A stretch of 23,697 nt of DNA from a virus. Below, piece by piece: positions 7,265 through 15,172 of this stretch. The stretch is taken from positions 1 to 23,697 of IMG/VR virus record IMGVR_UViG_3300042896_000579; one strand, given 5' to 3'. The notes beneath the pieces were generated by a model. The model saw only the letters and a list, made by a program, of their open reading frames with translations. It was not told the DNA's origin and made no database searches. How positions within the stretch are numbered: position 1 is the stretch's first letter; each line of letters opens with the position of its first letter. Made by a program: the position numbers and the translations under genes.

Positions 7265-10200
7265 TTATTGAATTTTTTTTCTTAATTCAATTAATTTGGA
7301 ATTTTCTGTGTTATATATAGCCAGTGAAGTTGGGTCAGCCGCTGATGCAGCAGAAAGTTTTGAATTAATCAAATACACAAGGGTTTGTTGACTGTCGTAT
7401 TCAGCCTGTGCATTATTCTTACTTTCGGTTGTTCTGTCAGAATTTGCAGAAGTACTGGTATATCCATTATTTTGTAATTTAGCGACGGCTTCTGCGCTTC
7501 TAGCATTTTTATCTTGACCAACAATTTGCGTAAAAATTGATACAATTGTAGTAGGAGAACCGACTACAGAATAGTTATCGGTTCTATAAGTCGTAGTTGT
7601 TGTAGTAACTGTAGAAGTTTCTGTTACATTTACTGCAGATATACGCTTTAGTCCAGAAAATATTATTTCCCCAGAAAACTCATATGCATTAGAGGATCCA
7701 TTTTCGACTGTTTCTACAGTAGCTGCAGCGCTTGCACCTGCAAAACCGGCAACCCATGAACCTCCAGGGTCAGTTGCGGGGGAAGTCCCTTGTAATGATT
7801 TCAAGGTGCCCTGTGTAATGCCGAATGCATAAGACAAATCCACATCATCTGCTGCAGAAACAGCAAAATTAACCGCACCTGATGTTGCATTCGGGTGTTT
7901 AGCGAATGAACCATAAACTGCAAATTTAGCTGAATTTGGAGTAGTTTCTATTAAAGTAAAAGTTGCATACGTATCTGGGGTCGCGCTAACTTGTGAAATA
8001 CTAATAGCTGGTTTCCAATGAGCAGCAGGAAGACCAGTTTGCTCTGCAACATATGTTTGCTGAACTGTCTGATAAGAAAGAGAAAACAGTTGCGGAATAT
8101 CAACTGTTTTATTTGTTAAAACCGCAACTGACCGTAGCGCGTTTGCCCACGGTCCAGTTGTTCCTGATGCATACGCAGTAGTTAAATAGACTCGAGTAGT
8201 TGTATCCACAGAAACGGCAGAAGCTCCACTAAGAATAACTGTTTGAGGAGTATTCCAATTATTTGGCGTAAATGTTAAAATTTCATCTGATGCAACTGCA
8301 ACTGCAGGGTTACTAAAAGATACAACAGCCCATATATTCTCTAATGGTTTAGCGCTTAAACGAACACGTATGGATGCCGTAATTGAGGTTGCATTACAAA
8401 CAGTAACTTCTGTAGGTCCGTCATATACAGCTTCTCCTCCGGTATCAACTAAAGGAGAAGCTACAGGCGTCTTATTAACTTTATTTTTTAAACTAACCGA
8501 CGCAGTTTTTCCGTTCCACGCGCTATCTGACGATGTTGAAGATGCATTAATATTATAGTCAAAAATATCTTGCAGTAAAGTTCCATTGTAACCATTTCCT
8601 TTAAATCTCAGTATTTGCGGATATGTGTAATTTCCTGAAGTAAAGGTAAGAGAGCCATCTAAAACGGTTCCGCCTCCATTGACTAATGTGGAATTAAACG
8701 ATACAGTTACATCGTTAGTCGGAGCTGGTCCTGCTAACCAAACTGGAATAGCTGATTCTACGCCTTCTGTTGTGGAGAAAATGTCTATACTACCTAGCCA
8801 ACTATAGTCAACATAATTTGAAAAAACAATAGATCGGGGCAATGCAGGTAATGAACTGGCGGATACAGTAAACTGGAGGGATGCGCTTATATTATTCCAT
8901 ACCGGATTAGCAGAAGTAAGCGTAACCGTGAACCCGCATGTTCCTGCTGCTTCTCCTGTTGCAGTAAACGTATGACTATTTGCTGGGCTAGTAAACACTG
9001 TTGTCGTTGAGGAGTTAATTCGTGCTTTATCTGAACCCGATGAATATGTTAAGATAAGCGTTAATGGATACACATCAGGAACAACTTTGTTATCTAATCC
9101 CATATCTCCGCTCCATCGTATATCAAAACTTACTTCCTCGCCGACGGACATAGTAGGTTTAACTGCAGTCATAGATAATGTTGGACTAGGATATTGCGGA
9201 GGTACGACTACTGGTGCATAAATATTATAGGGTATTAATTTGGTTGTAGCAACACCATATACAAATGATGTTGATTTCCAATATCCAAATGGTTTTTCTC
9301 CAGTAAAATTATATACACCATCATCTGAGGCTGCATAAAATTCAATATATGTTGGTAACTTATTATCGCCAACGTTACTTTTTGCACCCAAATCATACGA
9401 AAAACTAATTGTTTGTGGAGTTTTCCAATTTGATCCAGTAAATGTTAATGACGAAGTTCCAGATGAAATCGTTGTATTTGCTGATTTATCGCTTGATGCA
9501 TTAGTTACATATGTAACAGTGACATTACATGGATCTCCATATGCGTCTACTGGTTGTGCGCTCAAATATACAGGAATAGATAAAATACCAGTTTTTGTCT
9601 CTGTATAGTTTTGTTTATAATCGTTAGCCAAATATTGTAATGAAGTTGGAACAACGATATACGAATCTTGTGCTGGAAGTTTTGGTTTTAATGGCGCAAC
9701 AACTTTAGAAATGTATGGATATCTAATCGAATCAGTAACTTTTTGTGTAAATGTCGTTTTAGTATAAAAAGTTGCTCGAGCCATTGATATCGCATTTTCA
9801 GTATCATAATGTGGAGTGTCGCACACCATAATTATTAATTCGCCTGAAATAAAGCTTACAAGGCTATTTGGTAATTGTAATGTTCCAGAACACGTTCCTG
9901 CTCTATTTGAATACAATTGTGTTGCTTGGTGTGGCGTTGTGTATAACGAAATATTTGCTGTATTTGATACAGTAGCGCTATCAATAGTAATAGAAATTGG
10001 GGCAGATGTATCATAACCTTTTCCTGGATTTACAATTGTTATTGCGTCAATAGAACCAGCAACAACTGACAAATTAAACTGTGCTTGCGTAGTTGACGCA
10101 GTATTACTGGTTGCATTTGCTGTAGAAGCATAGCCCGTTCCTGGATATGTAATTTGTGCTGACGTTATTATCCCGATAGGATTTTCGTCTGGAGTCACGT

Positions 10201-13200
10201 ATGCATTCACTAAATGCCCGTTAACATAAACAAACATTTTAGTAAGTGGAGATAATCCAGTTGCAGTAAATTTGATTGGAATAGATCTAGATTTCGGCAT
10301 AATATTATTTGTTAATGCATTCACTTCAGTATTTTTTGTTGAAGTTACTATTGCAGTTCCAACACTATAATTAACATTATCATATTTTACTTTAGCGGGA
10401 TTAGCAGCTTTATCAACAACATATTGATGAGATGCATAAAAACTACTCCATTCATTAAATACTAATCCTGGAACTTGATTTGCCTTTGAAATTGCCGCAG
10501 TATCATCGCTTACATTATTAACAACTGGAGCTAATTCTTCCGTCCAAACATCAGATTGCGGACTAAGTTTTAAATCTCCTTTATATGAGATAGCATCGAA
10601 TTGATTAATTTTAACTGAACTTGTTGCTTGATCTTGAGATGCAATAACAGATTCAGTATAGTTAAATCTAACTAAATTATTTTCAATAATTAAAGAATTA
10701 TCCCCTAAATCGTCAACAGAAGCAGTAACATTTAATTTTTTAGTTGAAAACGATGGTCTAGCAAGATTATTTTCTAAATCAATAGAAATATTTTTATTGT
10801 TATCTGATAAATCAACAATAGTAAAATTAGTAAACGGTTCAACTATAAATCCATTTTTTAATCTAGGGCCAGATTGATCAATAATATTTGTAGTTAATGT
10901 TGCTTTTTCACCGAGACTTAATGCTGTATAATATTCAACATTTGATATCCGTGCATCTAAATTGCCAATATCATCCATAGTATATCTGCGATGTTTAGCA
11001 TAATTTATATGAATTGCTTGTTCATCTGATGAATATGGATCAAATAACACAGTAGCAATAGTCATTGTGTTAGGTTCATCCTTTGGCGTTACATAATTTC
11101 TATATGAAGATTCACCTTTAATCCATTTTAATTTTCCATCTTGCCCGAGAATTAATTTATCAATTCTTCCTAGATAATATGACATATCATAATATAATCT
11201 AGAATCAGTTATTGATGTTGGAATATTGTATGAATCATAAGTAATGATACTTGAGCCTGTATTTGCATTAGCCCTGCGAGGTCTAAAATCAACATAATCT
11301 CTTAATGCATACGAAACATTATTAATCTGTATTTTAGGAATATCTTTATATGTTGTTGGGTATGAATCATATGCAATATATTGACCGCTTGTTGAGTGCG
11401 AATAATAATCAAACAATACAAAAACTTTACCAACATCTAGATATGATAGAGCAGCAATTGTTCCGTGATCATAAATATGTTCTTGTTGGCCATTATTTTT
11501 TGCAAATTTAGATGAAACGTCTTCAAGTTGATCCCAATATGGAGAATCTATTGTTGGGCTATTTCCTGAATTGGAATTGCTAAGAGAATAATATAATTGA
11601 TCTCCAAATTTAACTATATCAAAAAAACTATACGAAGTTCCTATAGCCCAAGTTCCAATATATGTCGATGACGCATCAGGAGATTTGTATATTGACTTAA
11701 AATTGACAATATCTGAATATCCAATACTTGATGGATAAGTAGTTACATTTACTGTCGCAACTGCATTTGTGTGTAAAGTTTTTGTTTTTTTCTGCGCATC
11801 AGTGTACAATAAAGTATATTTAACGTCAATTTGGCCTGTATAACCATTATCAAAAGTAAATCTAGCAATATATTCGTTACTTGCTTCTTCAATAGCTATT
11901 GTAACATTTGCTAAATCTACATATTCTCCAGGAACATATCCAGCATTTGTAGTTTTGGCTACGATAATAAAATTATCATTTTTAACTTCAGTAGATAAAC
12001 CAGTAGAGGTTCCTGTTAAAAATTGTTTTGTTAATGCTCCAGTTGCAATTGTTGCAACATTTGCAGTCACAGAAATTGTATCAAACGAATCAAGCGTAAT
12101 TGATACATTAGTAAATGACGCAACATCAGTATATGGTAATTTAAAAATTAATTTATCAAAACTTGTATCTAAGATAACTGTATTATTTGATGAATCTAAT
12201 ATTGTATTTGCAACAAATCCAGTATTTCCTGATGTGCGAACAGATTTAATTCCAGTTATTTGTTGTTGAGATACTCCAATATTATACAAATATAAATCAT
12301 ATTCATTATTTGTTGTGTAATTAATATTTCTAACATACGCATAACCTAAAAACGAATTCGCTCCAGCAGTAGATGTTGTATTTGCATGTAATTCTATTTT
12401 TGCGCCTACTGTTGGAATGGGTAAATTCCCAGCAACATCCGAAACTCGTATGCTATTACCATAATATATGTTTGTTATATTATTATTTGAATATGCTACA
12501 TCTCTTGCTTTATCTATTGTAATATTAGTTGGGAATCTTCCGCCATATGGATATCCATTAATATATGCTTTGCCGCCAGTAATATTGCAATTTAATTTAT
12601 CTGTAAAATCGCTAAAATTAGATTCATAGAATGTAATATTAAATGGAGTAACAATAAAATTACCAGCATGATCATATAATTGTTTCGCTAATACATCTTC
12701 TAATCCACCTAAAGATGGATCTGTATTATCAGAAATAACAATACCATCTTTAATTCTTAATAATTCAATAAATTTATTAGTCGTTAATGTTGTTTGGTCG
12801 ATTGTTCCATAGACTAATGGTTTCGATACAAGATTTAAATATGCTTTATATCTATCAGCTCCTGGAGCTGTATAATTATATGACCCTTGAGCCGGATCAA
12901 GTAATGATGTATCATCAACGAAATCAACAATTGTTTCTACTACATCAAACCCAATAACACAACTTGGATATTGGGTTTTTGCATTAGGAACAATTGATTG
13001 AGATAGAGCTTTTACAAACATATTATTTGTAAAATAGATACCCTCTGCGAAATTTACTTCAAATACTGTTCTTGATGCGTATTTTGTAATCCTAAGAGGA
13101 ACTGTATTATAATTATTTTGTAATAATTTATCGACGGATACAACTGAATTAGAACCAACGTCAGTAATAATATAACTTATTGTATAATTATCAATAGCTG

Positions 13201-13780
13201 CTGTAATAACATCGCCAACTGCAATTGCAGATGAATTAATTGTAAATTGATTTGAATTTTTTACACCAGAGCAATTGTTAATAGTTACAACTGTATCTTG
13301 ATTTAATGTTGCAGTATAATCGGATGTAATCGCGCTATTATTTAAATAGCTATATGCGAAATCTTTAGTAGAGAAAATATGTAACGTTTCTCCGGATTGG
13401 TAATTAATTACTCCGTTAATTACAGGCTTTACTACAATATAATAATTTAGAATATCAGCAGAAGATACTAAACTGACGCATCTTGACGTTTCACCAACAA
13501 CATACATTCCGGTAAAAAATTCAATATCAGTAGAAATTGTTCCTGTTGGAGATAGATCTAATGATTTTGTATTAGTACCCGTAGAATATTTACCTCCACT
13601 AACTTTTGCGCCATCAGATAATACAAATTTACCGAATTTTCCAATTTGATCTTGTAAAATTGTTTGTAATTGAGTTAATTCTCTTGCTTGAACTGCAACT
13701 CCAGGTTTAAATAGAATTCTATGAAAATTCTTATCTTCATTGAAATCGTCGTAGAATGGGTTTGTGTTGAAATTTAGCAT
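7265..13780 (-). CDS. Giant DUF4815-type baseplate/tail structural protein with Ig-like C-terminal half
   Basis: The 2171-residue protein spans more than a quarter of the window. The N-terminus (NPFYDDFNEDKNFHRILF, then VQARELTQLQTILQDQIGKFG) is the hallmark I associate with DUF4815, a family of large structural proteins in T4-like aquatic phages. The beta-rich N-terminal half continues to about residue 1190. It holds a tryptophan-rich module (TWAIGTSYSFFDIVKFGDQL...YW, about 703-753) and the phrase YVDFRPRR. The second half has two GxGY-type repeats (about 1205 and 1250), an Ig-like segment (about 1530-1643), and three LTFT-x-x-N-[WY]-x-x-PQ repeats (about 1440, 1706 and 1831). A Thr run lies near 2050 and a charged, probably coiled C-terminus at 2100-2171. 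The start is ATG 13780-13778 with AAGG rather far upstream. The likely role is a peripheral baseplate protein that displays domains to the environment. It occupies the gp9/gp10 zone but I would not equate it with either. Confidence 0.85.
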   Translation of the reverse strand: MLNFNTNPFYDDFNEDKNFHRILFKPGVAVQARELTQLQTILQDQIGKFGKFVLSDGAKVSGGKYSTGTNTKSLDLSPTGTISTDIEFFTGMYVVGETSRCVSLVSSADILNYYIVVKPVINGVINYQSGETLHIFSTKDFAYSYLNNSAITSDYTATLNQDTVVTINNCSGVKNSNQFTINSSAIAVGDVITAAIDNYTISYIITDVGSNSVVSVDKLLQNNYNTVPLRITKYASRTVFEVNFAEGIYFTNNMFVKALSQSIVPNAKTQYPSCVIGFDVVETIVDFVDDTSLLDPAQGSYNYTAPGADRYKAYLNLVSKPLVYGTIDQTTLTTNKFIELLRIKDGIVISDNTDPSLGGLEDVLAKQLYDHAGNFIVTPFNITFYESNFSDFTDKLNCNITGGKAYINGYPYGGRFPTNITIDKARDVAYSNNNITNIYYGNSIRVSDVAGNLPIPTVGAKIELHANTTSTAGANSFLGYAYVRNINYTTNNEYDLYLYNIGVSQQQITGIKSVRTSGNTGFVANTILDSSNNTVILDTSFDKLIFKLPYTDVASFTNVSITLDSFDTISVTANVATIATGALTKQFLTGTSTGLSTEVKNDNFIIVAKTTNAGYVPGEYVDLANVTIAIEEASNEYIARFTFDNGYTGQIDVKYTLLYTDAQKKTKTLHTNAVATVNVTTYPSSIGYSDIVNFKSIYKSPDASSTYIGTWAIGTSYSFFDIVKFGDQLYYSLSNSNSGNSPTIDSPYWDQLEDVSSKFAKNNGQQEHIYDHGTIAALSYLDVGKVFVLFDYYSHSTSGQYIAYDSYPTTYKDIPKIQINNVSYALRDYVDFRPRRANANTGSSIITYDSYNIPTSITDSRLYYDMSYYLGRIDKLILGQDGKLKWIKGESSYRNYVTPKDEPNTMTIATVLFDPYSSDEQAIHINYAKHRRYTMDDIGNLDARISNVEYYTALSLGEKATLTTNIIDQSGPRLKNGFIVEPFTNFTIVDLSDNNKNISIDLENNLARPSFSTKKLNVTASVDDLGDNSLIIENNLVRFNYTESVIASQDQATSSVKINQFDAISYKGDLKLSPQSDVWTEELAPVVNNVSDDTAAISKANQVPGLVFNEWSSFYASHQYVVDKAANPAKVKYDNVNYSVGTAIVTSTKNTEVNALTNNIMPKSRSIPIKFTATGLSPLTKMFVYVNGHLVNAYVTPDENPIGIITSAQITYPGTGYASTANATSNTASTTQAQFNLSVVAGSIDAITIVNPGKGYDTSAPISITIDSATVSNTANISLYTTPHQATQLYSNRAGTCSGTLQLPNSLVSFISGELIIMVCDTPHYDTENAISMARATFYTKTTFTQKVTDSIRYPYISKVVAPLKPKLPAQDSYIVVPTSLQYLANDYKQNYTETKTGILSIPVYLSAQPVDAYGDPCNVTVTYVTNASSDKSANTTISSGTSSLTFTGSNWKTPQTISFSYDLGAKSNVGDNKLPTYIEFYAASDDGVYNFTGEKPFGYWKSTSFVYGVATTKLIPYNIYAPVVVPPQYPSPTLSMTAVKPTMSVGEEVSFDIRWSGDMGLDNKVVPDVYPLTLILTYSSGSDKARINSSTTTVFTSPANSHTFTATGEAAGTCGFTVTLTSANPVWNNISASLQFTVSASSLPALPRSIVFSNYVDYSWLGSIDIFSTTEGVESAIPVWLAGPAPTNDVTVSFNSTLVNGGGTVLDGSLTFTSGNYTYPQILRFKGNGYNGTLLQDIFDYNINASSTSSDSAWNGKTASVSLKNKVNKTPVASPLVDTGGEAVYDGPTEVTVCNATSITASIRVRLSAKPLENIWAVVSFSNPAVAVASDEILTFTPNNWNTPQTVILSGASAVSVDTTTRVYLTTAYASGTTGPWANALRSVAVLTNKTVDIPQLFSLSYQTVQQTYVAEQTGLPAAHWKPAISISQVSATPDTYATFTLIETTPNSAKFAVYGSFAKHPNATSGAVNFAVSAADDVDLSYAFGITQGTLKSLQGTSPATDPGGSWVAGFAGASAAATVETVENGSSNAYEFSGEIIFSGLKRISAVNVTETSTVTTTTTTYRTDNYSVVGSPTTIVSIFTQIVGQDKNARSAEAVAKLQNNGYTSTSANSDRTTESKNNAQAEYDSQQTLVYLINSKLSAASAADPTSLAIYNTENSKLIELRKKIQ

Positions 13781-13793
13781 CTGTTTTTAAACC

Positions 13794-15170
13794 TTAATAA
13801 TTAAGTGTTAATCTAAATTGTTCTAGTCCAGTAGAAGTTCTTTGAATTTTCTTTCTGTTTTCGATATATATAATATTTCCGGAGAATGGTACTATTTGTT
13901 CTTTTTGTTGTTGTAACAATAATCTAGATGTATTTGAGATTGAGCCATATAAACCTTGATATACGCTTACTGTTCCTAACGTATTTATAACATATAATAA
14001 ATTATTTGTTGCATCAAAATTTAATACTCTACCAGAATATGTTGGGTTATTTTGATCACCTTGATAAATTATTTCGTCCTGTTGGTATACACCAGATCCA
14101 GGAGATACAACAATATCATCAGTTGTTTTATATATCGTTGAATTGGCAAATGCCATAGAAGATCCGACAGTTATTTCTGGATTAGAAATTAATCCGATTT
14201 GCCTATAATCAATATCAGTCGGTAATGTTCCAGTTTCAGACCCATTGAATTCTGCAGAAATCATTACATTTTTACATCCTAATTCTGCTAATAGATTATG
14301 TCCATGACCGCCAATAGGAGAAATTTCTGCAGTTAATATTGCCCCATTTCCAGAATAACCCAAACCCATAGATGAAATAACGTTTGCTGTAGCATAAGTA
14401 TAACCATATCCAGTATTTGACATTAAAATTTGAGTAACAGTATTTCCGGAAATAATCGCTTTTGCTTCAGCTCCAGTTCCATCTCCGTCTATTTGTATAG
14501 TAGTCGTTCTATTAAATCCATTATCATCTGAATAATTGGTTCCGCCATTATACACATTAATAACAGAAACTTCGCCTGCTCCAACAGTATTATTTAAAAT
14601 TGATGGTCTATGTGTAGTTACAGGAAGAGGAATCCAATTTTCATCAAAGAATTTTAGTTTAGCTCCAGCATCAATTGTAAATAGATATTTCCATTTATAT
14701 CCATCGCTTGTTATAATAATATTATCAATAAAATTTGTGGTAAAATCAATTAATGGCTGTTCAGTTGATACAACTCCACTATCGTTAACGCTATTTGCTC
14801 CATTATATAAACATTTAAATACCTGATCGTACGAATTTCTAACATAATAATTAATATTTGCAACTCGTTCTGATGAGTATTGATTGTATATTATACCTGA
14901 CACCCAATCAATTCTGTTTATAACAGGGCAGATATCATTTGAATTTATTTTTTTAAGCGCTATTAAATTTTTATTAACAGTTTTTAAATAATAATCCGAA
15001 TTTTCAGGTAATGGCGGGCTTGTTTCATTATCCCACTCTTCAACTTTAGCAATAAAACAATATAAATTTAAAAATTCATCTCCTGAATTTTTAAGTAATA
15101 AATTAAGAGAATAGTAATATTTTAAAATTTCTTGAGAAAAACCAGAATAAGGGATTAAACCTTGACTCAT
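13794..15170 (-). CDS. 8: Baseplate wedge protein gp8-like
   Basis: The 458-residue protein starts at ATG 15170-15168, two bases after the TAA of the preceding gene. The region around YVRNSYDQVFKCLYN (about 108-122), the stretch YKWKYLFTIDAGAKLKFF (about 158-175) and its place after gp6 and gp7-position genes fit the T4 gp8 wedge family. Gp8 dimers bind the arms of the wedge and link gp7 to the outer baseplate. T4 gp8 is about 330 residues. The extra length here comes from an inserted middle part with YNGGTNYSDDNG plus GDGTGAEAKAI (about 204-238) and SNTGYGYTYATANVI (about 248-262). These are copies of the Gly/Tyr repeat that also occurs in the gp6, gp7-position and 2171-residue proteins. The C-terminus is beta-rich (TGLEQFRLTLNY). 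Identity as gp8 rests on motif resemblance plus gene order. Confidence 0.85.
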   Translation of the reverse strand: MSQGLIPYSGFSQEILKYYYSLNLLLKNSGDEFLNLYCFIAKVEEWDNETSPPLPENSDYYLKTVNKNLIALKKINSNDICPVINRIDWVSGIIYNQYSSERVANINYYVRNSYDQVFKCLYNGANSVNDSGVVSTEQPLIDFTTNFIDNIIITSDGYKWKYLFTIDAGAKLKFFDENWIPLPVTTHRPSILNNTVGAGEVSVINVYNGGTNYSDDNGFNRTTTIQIDGDGTGAEAKAIISGNTVTQILMSNTGYGYTYATANVISSMGLGYSGNGAILTAEISPIGGHGHNLLAELGCKNVMISAEFNGSETGTLPTDIDYRQIGLISNPEITVGSSMAFANSTIYKTTDDIVVSPGSGVYQQDEIIYQGDQNNPTYSGRVLNFDATNNLLYVINTLGTVSVYQGLYGSISNTSRLLLQQQKEQIVPFSGNIIYIENRKKIQRTSTGLEQFRLTLNY

Positions 15171-15172
15171 AT

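Noticed and set aside
13982-13989. An exact TATAAATA on the minus strand inside gp8, about 200 bases before the giant gene.
   Set aside because: In DNA this AT-rich a few exact copies are expected per strand by chance, and this one is well inside a coding region, so I did not list it as a promoter.
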